A program made the position numbers and the translations under genes. DNA of 64,000 nucleotides from contig NZ_FMTL01000002.1 in the NCBI RefSeq assembly GCF_900099645.1, forward strand, positions 374,334 through 438,333. The letters are read 5' to 3'. The stretch is from Pseudomonas peli (GTDB lineage: Bacteria > Pseudomonadota > Gammaproteobacteria > Pseudomonadales > Pseudomonadaceae). The notes below the pieces were generated by a model. That model was given only the letters and a program-made list of their open reading frames with translations, was not told the origin of the DNA and did no database searches. Each line of letters starts with the position of its first letter. The stretch's first letter is position 1. This document shows positions 9,461-19,054 of this stretch, piece after piece.

Positions 9461-10152
9461 GGGCGGTGCGCGGTTTTACCCTGCTCGAATTGCTGATCGC
9501 CATCGCCATCTTTGCGCTGCTGGGGCTGGGCACCTACCGCATGCTCGACAGCGTGCTGCAAACCGACAAAGTCACCCGAGCCCATGAAATGCAATTGCGC
9601 GAGCTGGTGCGCGCCATGGCCGCATTCGAGCGCGATGTGTTGCAGGTACAGGCCCGACCCACGCGTGATCCCTTTGGTGATCCTCGCGCCGCTTTGCTCG
9701 GCGAAGACCTCGATAATCCGGCCCTGGAACTGACCCGCAGCGGCTGGCGCAATCCCCTGGGGCAGTCGCGCTCCGGCCTGCAGCGCGTGCGCTGGCAGCT
9801 CAGTGGCGAGCAGTGGCAGCGCCACTACTGGACGGTGCTGGATCAGGCGCAGGACAGCCAGCCGCAAGTGCAGCAAGCGCTGGATGGGGTGACCCGACTG
9901 CAATTGCGCTATCTGGATCAGGAGGGCATCTGGCAGACCAGTTGGCCGCCGCTGGGCAATAACCCGGACGATGCGCTCAAGCTGTTGCCGCAGGCCGTTG
10001 AGCTGGTGCTGGAACATCGCCGCTATGGCGAGCTGCGCCGTGTGTTACGCCTGCCCGAAGGCTTGCCGGAGCGCTTGCAGCAAGCACCCGAGCCGAGCCC
10101 GGACGACCCCGCCGAGCCCGGTGGCGATATTCCCGAGGAGCCGCGCTCATGA
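9457..10152 (+). CDS. gspJ: Minor pseudopilin GspJ (XcpW)
   Basis: Minor pseudopilin of 231 aa. The leader MRAVRG precedes FTLLELLIAIAIFALLGLGTY (Glu at +5), followed by the conserved MLDSVLQ and RAMAAFERDVLQ segments of GspJ. The acidic, proline-rich C-terminus (PEPSPDDPAEPGG) looks disordered. Four-base overlaps with gspI and gspK. Confidence 0.94.
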   Translation: MRAVRGFTLLELLIAIAIFALLGLGTYRMLDSVLQTDKVTRAHEMQLRELVRAMAAFERDVLQVQARPTRDPFGDPRAALLGEDLDNPALELTRSGWRNPLGQSRSGLQRVRWQLSGEQWQRHYWTVLDQAQDSQPQVQQALDGVTRLQLRYLDQEGIWQTSWPPLGNNPDDALKLLPQAVELVLEHRRYGELRRVLRLPEGLPERLQQAPEPSPDDPAEPGGDIPEEPRS

Positions 10153-11114
10153 ATCGGCAGCGCGGTATGGCGCTGATCACCGTCTTGCTGGTGGTGGCGG
10201 TGGTCACGGTGGTCAGCGCCGGGATTATCGCCCGCCAGCAGCTGTCGATCCGCAGCAGCGCCAATCAGCTGCACGTGCGCCAAGCCTGGCATTACGCCCT
10301 GGGCGGCGAGACCCTGGCCAAGGCTATTCTGCAGCGCGATCTGCGTGAGGGTGACCCGCGTGCGCCGGTGGATCATCCGGGCGAGGCCTGGGCCAAAGCT
10401 CGTGCGCCCTTTGCCCTGGATGAGGGCGGCGCATTGCGTGTGCAGATCACCGATCTGACTGGGCGTTTCAATCTCAACAGCCTGCTGCGTCAGGGCCAGC
10501 CCAATGAGGCCGCCGTGGCGCAGTTGCGCCGTCTGTTGCTGGGGCTGCAGATCGAAGCGCCCTACGCCGAGCGCCTGCTCGACTGGTTGGACGCTGACGA
10601 TCAGCCCAGCGGTGGTTACGGCGCGGAAGACAATCAATATCTGCTGGCGCAGCCGCCTTATCGCGCGGGCAACCGAGAGTTGAAGGATGTCTCCGAACTG
10701 CGCTTGTTGCTGGAAATGACCGAGGCGGATTACCAGCGCCTGTCGCCCTATGTCAGCGCGTTGCCGGCGGATGCCACGCTTAACGTCAATACCGCCAGCG
10801 CGCGGGTATTGGCCAGCGTGGCTGAAGGGTTGCCCCTGAGCACCGCCCAGGGCCTGGTCGCCGCGCGGGGCAGTGAGGGCTATCGTGATTTACCGAGCTT
10901 TACCGCGCAGCTCAGCGGCTTGCAGGTGCAGAGCCAGGGCCTGGCGGTCGGCAGTCAGTATTTTCAGGTGCTCAGCGAAGTCACTGTTGGTGAGCGCCGT
11001 CAGGTTTTACGCAGCACCTTGCAGCGCGCCAGTGATGGTCAGTTGTATGTTCTAGCCCGTGATTTGGGGCAGGGCGGTATGCCGCCGGCGCCCGTTGAGG
11101 AAGTCGAACCATGA
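10149..11114 (+). CDS. gspK: Minor pseudopilin GspK (XcpX)
   Basis: Largest minor pseudopilin (321 aa), expected to cap the pseudopilus tip. The leader MNRQRG is followed by MALITVLLVVAVVTVVSAG. Position +5 is Thr, not Glu, which is normal for GspK and fits its place at the tip. The ITDLTGRFNLNSL motif and the helical insertion (DWLDADDQPSGGYGAEDNQY) are typical of the family, as is NVNTASARVLAS near the C-terminus. Overlaps gspJ and gspL by four bases. Confidence 0.95.
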   Translation: MNRQRGMALITVLLVVAVVTVVSAGIIARQQLSIRSSANQLHVRQAWHYALGGETLAKAILQRDLREGDPRAPVDHPGEAWAKARAPFALDEGGALRVQITDLTGRFNLNSLLRQGQPNEAAVAQLRRLLLGLQIEAPYAERLLDWLDADDQPSGGYGAEDNQYLLAQPPYRAGNRELKDVSELRLLLEMTEADYQRLSPYVSALPADATLNVNTASARVLASVAEGLPLSTAQGLVAARGSEGYRDLPSFTAQLSGLQVQSQGLAVGSQYFQVLSEVTVGERRQVLRSTLQRASDGQLYVLARDLGQGGMPPAPVEEVEP

Positions 11115-12247
11115 GTCAGACCTATGTGTTTCTGCCACCCGCCGCCTGTAGCGGCGCGCAGGCGGATCTACCCGTGCAGTGGGTGGCCGACGGCGTAAGC
11201 GAAACCCTGGAATTCTGTGAGGCGCAGACGCAGCTTGGCGGCAATTGGACCCTGGTCCTGCCCGTTGAGGCGGTGACGTCCTGCGCGGTCAATCTGCCGA
11301 CGCGCAAAGCCCGCTGGCTGCGTCAGGCGCTACCTTTTGCGGTAGAAGAGCTGCTCGCCGAAGAGGTCGAGCTGATGCACCTGGCGTTGGGTGAGCAATT
11401 GGCCGATGGCCGTCATCGGGTGTTTGCCGTGCGCCGCAGCTGGCTGGCCGGCTGGCTGGCGTTGTGCCCCACAGCGCCGCAGGCGATAGTTGTGGATGCC
11501 GATCTGCTGCCAGGGCAGGGCACTGCGCTCTTGCTGCTGCACGGTCGCTGGTTGCTGGGCGGCGAGAATGTCACGCGGATGGCGCTGCAGGCGCAGGATT
11601 GGCCGCAGCTGAGCCCCCTGTGCGCGCAGTCACAGGTTGCCTGGTGTGATCCGCAGCACCCGGCGCCGCAACCGGTGGATGAAAGCATAGTGGTGGTCGA
11701 TCCCTATGTTTGGCTGGCCCAGCAGCCGCTGCGCAATAACCTGGCCCAGGGCGAGTTCGCCTTGCAAAGCAGTAGCGGCCAGTGGCAGCGCTGGCGGCCA
11801 TTGTTGGGGCTGGTCGGTATGTGGCTGGTGTTGCAGTGGGGCTTCAATCTGGCGCAGGGCTGGCACCTGCAGCGTCAGGCCGATGAATATGCCGCTGCCA
11901 GCGCCGCGTTGTACAAGGAGCTGTTCCCGCAGGACAGCAAGCTGATCAACCTGCGTGCGCAGTTTGATCAGCATCTACAGGCAGGCGCGGGCAGCGGGCA
12001 AACCCGTCTGCTCGGCTTGCTCGCCCAGGTCAGCGGCGCTTTGGCTGCTGAGGGCGGCCAGGTGCAGATCAGTCAGGTGGATTTCAGTGAAGTACGTGGC
12101 GATCTGGCCATGCAGGTGCAGGCCGCCGGCTTTGCCGAGCTGGAGCGTCTGCGTGAGCGCTTGCAGGAAAGTGGCCTGGCGGTACAACTGGGCTCGGCCA
12201 GCCGTGAAGGTGCAAGCGTCAGCGCGCGCGTGGTGATCGGAGGATGA
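11111..12247 (+). CDS. gspL: Type II secretion protein GspL (XcpY)
   Basis: Inner-membrane protein (378 aa) that recruits GspE. The cytoplasmic part (about 1-225) has the actin-like fold of GspL; the recognisable segment is RKARWLRQALPFAVEELLAEEVE. One transmembrane helix lies at about 231-250, and the periplasmic ferredoxin-like domain at the C-terminus pairs with GspM. Coupled to gspK and gspM by four-base overlaps. Confidence 0.92.
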   Translation: MSQTYVFLPPAACSGAQADLPVQWVADGVSETLEFCEAQTQLGGNWTLVLPVEAVTSCAVNLPTRKARWLRQALPFAVEELLAEEVELMHLALGEQLADGRHRVFAVRRSWLAGWLALCPTAPQAIVVDADLLPGQGTALLLLHGRWLLGGENVTRMALQAQDWPQLSPLCAQSQVAWCDPQHPAPQPVDESIVVVDPYVWLAQQPLRNNLAQGEFALQSSSGQWQRWRPLLGLVGMWLVLQWGFNLAQGWHLQRQADEYAAASAALYKELFPQDSKLINLRAQFDQHLQAGAGSGQTRLLGLLAQVSGALAAEGGQVQISQVDFSEVRGDLAMQVQAAGFAELERLRERLQESGLAVQLGSASREGASVSARVVIGG

Positions 12248-12765
12248 GTATGGTTTCGCAAGGCAAGGGCTTTACCGCGCAGTTGGATAATTCGCTGTTG
12301 CTGCAGCGCTGGCGTGCTCTGGCGCCGCGTGAGCAGTTTTCGCTCGGCAGTCTTGGGGCGTTTCTGCTGCTGGTGCTGCTCTATCTGACGCTCTGGCAAC
12401 CGACGCAGGAGCGCCTGGCCGCAGCACGCAGTGCATTTGAAACGCAGCGCGAATTGAATGCCTACCTGCATAGTCAGGCGCCGGCGGCGCGTAATGTGGC
12501 CAGCACCCCGCAACAGGCGATTGATCCGGAGCGGCTGCAAGGCATGGTCACGGCCACGGCTGCGACCCAGGGCCTGACCATCGAGCGCCTGGACAACTCC
12601 GGCGACGGCGCTGTGCAGCTCAATCTGCAGCCGGCACCTTTTGCCCAGCTGTTGCGTTGGTTCACTGTGCTGCAGGAACAGGGCGTGCAAATCGCCGAAG
12701 CCGGGCTGGATCGCGCCGAAGACAATAAGGTGGCTGCTCGGCTCAGTCTGCGGGTGGCTCAATAA
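12244..12765 (+). CDS. gspM: Type II secretion protein GspM (XcpZ)
   Basis: Last gene of the rightward secretion operon (173 aa). A short cytoplasmic N-terminus and a transmembrane helix (about 32-51, LGAFLLLVLLYLTLW) precede a periplasmic ferredoxin-like domain that dimerises with GspL. No gspN or prepilin peptidase follows; the operon ends here. I see no strong intrinsic terminator before the tRNA promoter, only a T-run near 12815. Confidence 0.92.
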   Translation: MSMVSQGKGFTAQLDNSLLLQRWRALAPREQFSLGSLGAFLLLVLLYLTLWQPTQERLAAARSAFETQRELNAYLHSQAPAARNVASTPQQAIDPERLQGMVTATAATQGLTIERLDNSGDGAVQLNLQPAPFAQLLRWFTVLQEQGVQIAEAGLDRAEDNKVAARLSLRVAQ

Positions 12766-12843
12766 TGGTGCGGCGAGTTCCTTAGTGGCACCTGGGGAGG
12801 GCAGCAGTTTTTGCACTTTTTTAGAAAAACTTGAAGCAGGGTG

Positions 12844-12872
12844 TTGACTTAGGTGCGGCCCTTGCGTAAATT
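12844..12872 (+). promoter_or_regulatory. Sigma-70 promoter of the tRNA cluster
   Basis: TTGACT (12844-12849) and TAAATT (12867-12872) are separated by exactly 17 bases. The following GC-rich discriminator (TCGCGCC) is what stringently controlled stable-RNA promoters usually carry. The tRNA-Val gene begins 18 bases downstream. Confidence 0.8.
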
Positions 12873-12890
12873 TCGCGCCTCGCAAGCAGC

Positions 12891-12966
12891 GGGTGATTAG
12901 CTCAGCTGGGAGAGCATCTGCCTTACAAGCAGAGGGTCGGCGGTTCGATCCCGTCATCACCCACCA
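12891..12966 (+). tRNA. tRNA-Val (anticodon UAC)
   Basis: A 76-base cloverleaf with acceptor stem GGGTGAT/ATCACCC, D-arm AGCTCAGCTGGGAGAGC, anticodon stem TCTGC/GCAGA with loop CTTACAA (anticodon TAC at 12924-12926), TpsiC arm GGTTCGATCCC-like, and an encoded CCA end. Confidence 0.98.
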
Positions 12967-12999
12967 CTCTTGTGAAACCGGACGAAAGTCCACCGACGC

Positions 13000-13076
13000 G
13001 CAGCGGTAGTTCAGTCGGTTAGAATACCGGCCTGTCACGCCGGGGGTCGCGGGTTCGAGTCCCGTCCGCTGCGCCA
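13000..13076 (+). tRNA. tRNA-Asp (anticodon GUC), copy 1
   Basis: A 77-base cloverleaf with acceptor stem GCAGCGG/CCGCTGC, loop CTGTCAC with anticodon GTC at 13034-13036, TpsiC arm GGGTTCGAGTCCC, discriminator G and encoded CCA. Confidence 0.98.
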
Positions 13077-13176
13077 TATTTTCCTGCTTGAGTTCGCTCA
13101 GGTTGAGATGGAAAAGCCCTAACAGGCGGCTTCATCAGATTAAGCAAGAGTTGTACGGACGAAAGTCCACCGACAT

Positions 13177-13253
13177 GCAGCGGTAGTTCAGTCGGTTAGA
13201 ATACCGGCCTGTCACGCCGGGGGTCGCGGGTTCGAGTCCCGTCCGCTGCGCCA
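13177..13253 (+). tRNA. tRNA-Asp (anticodon GUC), copy 2
   Basis: Identical in sequence to the upstream tRNA-Asp. It lies in the second unit of the tandem duplication and is followed within 10 bases by an intrinsic terminator. Confidence 0.98.
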
Positions 13254-13263
13254 TATTAGAAAG

Positions 13264-13294
13264 CCCGCTGATAGCGATATCAGCGGGTTTTTTA
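13264..13294 (+). terminator. Terminator of the tRNA cluster
   Basis: CCCGCTGATA-gcga-TATCAGCGGG forms a perfect 10-bp stem followed by TTTTTT, directly after the last tRNA-Asp. Confidence 0.93.
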
Positions 13295-13345
13295 TTGCCA
13301 TGCCATCCATGGCGGCAACCCTTCGGGCCGTCGCTGCGCGACGTT

Positions 13346-13369
13346 AAAAATGGCTCCCGGCCATTTTTT
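13346..13369. terminator. Second hairpin with T-run
   Basis: AAAAATGGC-tcccg-GCCATTTTTT lies about 50 bases beyond the tRNA terminator. It could act as a backup terminator or serve a short transcript on either strand. No gene lies between the two hairpins. Confidence 0.5.
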
Positions 13370-13515
13370 ATTGCCTGTAATTTCCTGCGATTGGCCTGAA
13401 TCTGGTTGCGCGACAAACTGTCATCTTGCGTTCATCTACCTGCCCTAGCCTGATTGGCATGCTCTTTGTTTATGCAATGAGCAGTCGCTGACATATCGAG
13501 TGGGAGGAATAGGCA

Positions 13516-13602
13516 ATGGACGATTATCAAGAAGAGCTGCTGGAAGCGCGCGCCACCGAGCAGGATGTGCCGGAGCGTGACGAAGACGCCACCGAGCTCT
13601 GA
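13516..13602 (+). CDS. Small acidic protein of 28 residues
   Basis: ATG at 13516, preceded by a strong Shine-Dalgarno GGGAGGAAT at a good distance, opens a 28-codon frame beginning MDDYQEELLE and ending at TGA. The product is very acidic (Asp/Glu-rich) with no Cys or Trp. I do not recognise a family with certainty. The near-ideal ribosome-binding site and the promoter-like AT-rich stretch upstream argue for expression. It sits between the tRNA cluster and the convergent AraC-family gene, 15 bases from that gene's stop. Confidence 0.6.
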   Translation: MDDYQEELLEARATEQDVPERDEDATEL

Positions 13603-13617
13603 TCTGTTTTAGCGCTG

Positions 13618-14658
13618 CTAGAGCGCCCGGCGCTGTTCGCGGCGATATTCGCCTGGGGTTTGCTGGTTCCAGCGTTTGAACGCGCGCTGGAAGGCTTCGG
13701 CGGAGGCAAAGCCGAGCAGGTAGGCGATTTCGCCAAAGGCCAGCTCGGTGTCGCGAATATAGGCCATGGCCAGGTCGCGGCGGGTGTCGTTAAGGATGCT
13801 GCGAAACTGCGTGCCTTCCTCGGCCAGCTTGCGCCGCAGGGTCCAGGTCGGTAGCTGCAAGCGTGCTGCCACTTCTGCCAGATCAGGTTCGCGGCCGTGC
13901 AGCAATGGGCCGAGCAGTTGAGTAATGCGCTCGCGCAGGTTGCGGGTGCGGGTCAACTGCGTCAGTTCCCGCTCACAGATTTCCAGCAGGTGCCGCCAGG
14001 TGCTCGGGCAGTGTTCGGGGTTGCGCAGGTTCAGGCTCTGCTGGCCCAGGCGCAGTTGGTTATGCTCACTGGCAAATTCCACCGGACAGTTAAACAGTTC
14101 GCCGTACTGCGCTGCATAGATGGGCGCGGGAAATTCTATCTGCACTTTCTCCACGGGCAGCGCTTGTTGCGCCAGCTTGCTGAGTTGTTGCGTCCAGCTT
14201 GCCAGTACCGAGTCGACGACAAAGCGGTTATAGGCGTTGTACGGGCTGATCGAATAGAAGCGCAGCCAGGCGCCCCGATTGTCCTCGTGCAGGCTCGACT
14301 GGCCGCGGTAGTTGCTGGCATACAACGGCTCGAAGCGAGTCAGCGCGCGCGCCGCTTCACGCACCGTCGGTGCCTGCATGGCTGTCACACCGGCTAAGCC
14401 GAGTTGGCTCAGACGGCTGGTTTGCCCCATCAGCAGGCCAAGGCCGGGTTCGCCGCATTGTTGGATGGCGCTATGACCCAGGCGCATGTAGCGCGGTATC
14501 GACAGTCGCGCGCGCGGCTCGGCCAGGCGCGCGGCATCCAGGCCGTAGCTATCGAGCAACGGTTGTGGGTCCTGGGCGCAGCGGCGCATGGCGTCCGCCA
14601 GGCTGTCGACAAAGCCCACCGACAGATCGCCGAGTTTCACCCGTGTGCTTTTCAGCAT
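13618..14658 (-). CDS. AraC-family transcriptional regulator
   Basis: A 346-aa regulator with an N-terminal arabinose-binding-like (PF12625-type) domain (about 20-210) and a C-terminal AraC DNA-binding domain (about 240-340). The second helix-turn-helix is visible as DTELAFGEIAYLLGFASAEAFQRAFKRW. Regulators of this architecture in Pseudomonas often act on adjacent divergent catabolic genes. Here the neighbour is a FadH-type enoate reductase, so control of that gene is a reasonable inference. The effector is unknown. Confidence 0.9.
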   Translation of the reverse strand: MLKSTRVKLGDLSVGFVDSLADAMRRCAQDPQPLLDSYGLDAARLAEPRARLSIPRYMRLGHSAIQQCGEPGLGLLMGQTSRLSQLGLAGVTAMQAPTVREAARALTRFEPLYASNYRGQSSLHEDNRGAWLRFYSISPYNAYNRFVVDSVLASWTQQLSKLAQQALPVEKVQIEFPAPIYAAQYGELFNCPVEFASEHNQLRLGQQSLNLRNPEHCPSTWRHLLEICERELTQLTRTRNLRERITQLLGPLLHGREPDLAEVAARLQLPTWTLRRKLAEEGTQFRSILNDTRRDLAMAYIRDTELAFGEIAYLLGFASAEAFQRAFKRWNQQTPGEYRREQRRAL

Positions 14659-16922
<2,264 letters not shown>

Positions 16923-16930
16923 CGCAACCG

Positions 16931-16956
16931 ACGCCCCGCCTAGTGCGGGGCGTTTT
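16931..16956 (+). terminator. Terminator after fadH
   Basis: ACGCCCCGC-ctagt-GCGGGGCGT followed by TTT. The T-run is short and the next gene starts 32 bases downstream, so partial read-through is possible. Confidence 0.7.
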
Positions 16957-16987
16957 GCATTTGGCTCACAACAATAAGGAGAAGCTC

Positions 16988-17419
16988 ATGTCCAGCAACG
17001 CTCAACTTCAACCGGCAGCGGCCGCAACGCTCGCGCAGTGGCATGCCCTGATGCAGAACAACGACTTGCGCAGCCTGCCGGAATTACTACACCCGCAGGC
17101 GGTGTTCCGTTCACCCATGGCGCACAAGCCCTATGCCGGTGCTCCGGTGGTGTCGCTGATTCTCAATACCGTGAGTAAGGTGTTCGTCGACTTTGCCTAC
17201 CACCGCGAGCTGGCCAGCGCCGATGGTCTCAACGTGGTGTTGGAGTTCAGTGCCAAGGTGGGCGAGCGCGAGCTCAAGGGCATCGACATGATTCGCTTCG
17301 ATGAAACCGGCAAGATCGTCGATTTTGAAGTGATGGTTCGCCCCATGAGTGGTCTGCAGGCCTTGGGCGAGGAAATGGGTCGACGCCTGGCTCCATTCCT
17401 GGCTGCCGCCAAAGCCTGA
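16988..17419 (+). CDS. NTF2-like (SnoaL-type) small protein
   Basis: A 143-aa protein of the nuclear-transport-factor-2/SnoaL-like fold, a cone-shaped pocket used by many small isomerases, hydrolases and binding proteins. The start at 16988 has AAGGAG at 7 bases. Typical features are the N-terminal helix (WHALMQNNDLRSLPELLHPQAVFRSP), the beta-sheet part with GIDMIRFDETGKIVDFEVMVRP, and the C-terminal helix. Substrate and role are unknown. Position after fadH hints at a shared context but no more. Confidence 0.8.
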   Translation: MSSNAQLQPAAAATLAQWHALMQNNDLRSLPELLHPQAVFRSPMAHKPYAGAPVVSLILNTVSKVFVDFAYHRELASADGLNVVLEFSAKVGERELKGIDMIRFDETGKIVDFEVMVRPMSGLQALGEEMGRRLAPFLAAAKA

Positions 17420-17483
17420 GTCGTTGCACCAAATCCATCACAGTTTCGCCCTGTAAGCCGGTTTTTAGCGGCTGGCTGGCAGG

Positions 17484-17503
17484 GTGACTGCCAACACAGT
17501 CAC
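17484..17503. promoter_or_regulatory. Inverted repeat, possible operator
   Basis: GTGACTG-ccaaca-CAGTCAC is a perfect 7-bp inverted repeat with a 6-base spacer in the 262-bp gap upstream of the coiled-coil gene. It lacks a T-run, so it looks more like a dimer binding site than a terminator. Confidence 0.4.
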
Positions 17504-17681
17504 ATTGCTGGGCTTGGTTTTTCCCCTAGACTTGCCTGAACAAGGGTATAGCGCCTGCAACATAGGTATTGCTTAGCCCGTCAGATTGTTGGCAGTCTTG
17601 TCATATGCGCCATTTTTTGCGCACCATGATCAAGATGAGTCACCGCTGAGCGGAGCCCCGTTTCGGCCTAGAGGAAAAGCG

Positions 17682-19052
17682 ATGAGCATGCAGAACAAGC
17701 CACAGATGGTTGAGGCCGTACTGTTCTTCAGTGAGCGCGGTGGCATCTGCAAGCAAATGTTTTTCCCTGAGTTCGAAGCGTTGCTCGATGGCGTAGTGAA
17801 TATGCCGGAGTTCGCCGACGAGCAGATGCGGGTTGCCTATGTGCTGATCAATCCGCGCTTGCTGATCAAGGCGCTGGTGTTTTTCTACCTCGATTTCGAC
17901 GAAAAGGGTGCGCCGGATTCCGGTTGGAATATCCCCTTGCAGGCTTTGGCCGAGCGGGCAGGGCGCGGCCCTGATCTGGGTGCCGGACCGATTCGCCTGG
18001 CGTGCCGCAGCCAGTGTCCGGTGTCCTGGCACCAGATGCACCTGTGGGACCCCAGCCTGACCCCAGGCAATAACGACCTTGCACTGCTGCGCGATGTGGT
18101 CAAACGCAACAGCTTGGGGCTTCTCGCCGAAGATGAAAGCACTCAGGCGGTGGCCCCTGAGCGCTTGCAAATGGCTTCGGAGGATAAGTGGTACGCACCT
18201 GATCCCGCTCAGGAAGAAGCTGCCAAGGCCACCGAGAAGCTTGATCAGGAACAACGTCTGAAAGCTGCACAACTGATCAAGCAGCAACGTCTGCGCATCA
18301 GCAGCCTGGCCCAGCAGCATGAGGAAGAGCTGGCCAAGTTCAAGTTGGCCAGCGACGAGCAGAGTAAGAACTTGCAGGCGCAAATCCACGGTCTGCATCA
18401 GGCCTTGCGTCAGCAAGAAGAGCACAATGCTGCGTTGAAGGCGCAGCTGGCTGCCCAGGCGGCCAGTTTCCAGACCTCCCGTGAGGAGATGACCGAGCAA
18501 CTGCGGGCGCTGGAGCGTGATGGTCGCAGTGAGAGCGACAGCTTGCGCGCGCAGTTCGAAGGCGAGATGCAGGCCAAGATTGCTTCTGCAGTGGCTGAAT
18601 ACAAAGAGCAGATTGCCATTCGCGATGTTGAGCTGGCTTATCGCGGCGAGCAGGACACGCAAGCGTTGCAGGAGATCAATCGCCTCAAACGCGCATACGC
18701 CGATCTGGCCAGTCAGGGCGGTGATCAGATTCTCGAGCGCCTGGCCAAGCTCGGTGTGGTCTTTGTGGTCTATCACCCAGGCGCGGGTCACCTGACCATC
18801 CCGCTGCAGGACATCGCTGCCTACCAGGACAACCCGCTGGCCTATGCGGCAGCCAAGTGTTTTGTCAGTGAAGAGCAATACCGTCACTGGTTGGCGCATT
18901 ATCAGAAGCCGAGTTGTGAGGCTTCTTTGCCCAGTGGCGAGCGTTGCGCCATCCCCATCGACCGTATCGATACGCCGAGCCGTTTTGTTTTGGGTGAATC
19001 CAATTGCTGTGCGCGGCACAAAGCCAGTAGCCGTTTGCGCACTGTCAGTTAA
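17682..19052 (+). CDS. Conserved coiled-coil protein with C-terminal Cys cluster, function unknown
   Basis: Start at ATG 17682, with GAGGAAAAG just upstream, gives 456 aa. The N-terminal domain (about 1-165) is a conserved globular region (AVLFFSERGGICKQMFFPEFEALLDG, and a Cys pair in CRSQCPVSWHQMHLWDP). A long Ala/Gln/Glu-rich coiled coil covers about 175-350. The C-terminal domain holds LGVVFVVYHPGAGHLTIP and then Cys/His residues in PSCEASLPSGERCAIP and ESNCCARHK that could bind a metal. My recollection is that homologues are sometimes labelled chromosome-partitioning ParA, but no Walker A or B motif is present, so I do not adopt that name. Confidence 0.75.
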   Translation: MSMQNKPQMVEAVLFFSERGGICKQMFFPEFEALLDGVVNMPEFADEQMRVAYVLINPRLLIKALVFFYLDFDEKGAPDSGWNIPLQALAERAGRGPDLGAGPIRLACRSQCPVSWHQMHLWDPSLTPGNNDLALLRDVVKRNSLGLLAEDESTQAVAPERLQMASEDKWYAPDPAQEEAAKATEKLDQEQRLKAAQLIKQQRLRISSLAQQHEEELAKFKLASDEQSKNLQAQIHGLHQALRQQEEHNAALKAQLAAQAASFQTSREEMTEQLRALERDGRSESDSLRAQFEGEMQAKIASAVAEYKEQIAIRDVELAYRGEQDTQALQEINRLKRAYADLASQGGDQILERLAKLGVVFVVYHPGAGHLTIPLQDIAAYQDNPLAYAAAKCFVSEEQYRHWLAHYQKPSCEASLPSGERCAIPIDRIDTPSRFVLGESNCCARHKASSRLRTVS

Positions 19053-19054
19053 CC

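Larger units (their letters stand above)
12979..13257 (+). repeat. Tandem duplication carrying two tRNA-Asp genes
   Basis: Two 102-base copies (12979-13080 and 13156-13257) lie at an offset of 177 bases and differ at only two positions just upstream of the tRNA (GC versus AT). Each includes the 5' flank CGGACGAAAGTCCACCGAC and a few bases 3' of the CCA end. Confidence 0.9.

Noticed and set aside
12891..13257. The tRNA cluster as a phage or island attachment site
   Set aside because: No integrase gene or att-like repeat elsewhere in the window. The duplication is local and ends cleanly at the terminator.
13454..13470. Sigma-54-like TTGGCATGCTCTTTGTT upstream of the 28-codon ORF
   Set aside because: The -12 element has GT in place of the nearly invariant GC, and the -24 element also deviates from consensus.
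17682..19052. ParA-type ATPase label for the coiled-coil gene
   Set aside because: There is no Walker A or B motif and the architecture does not fit.
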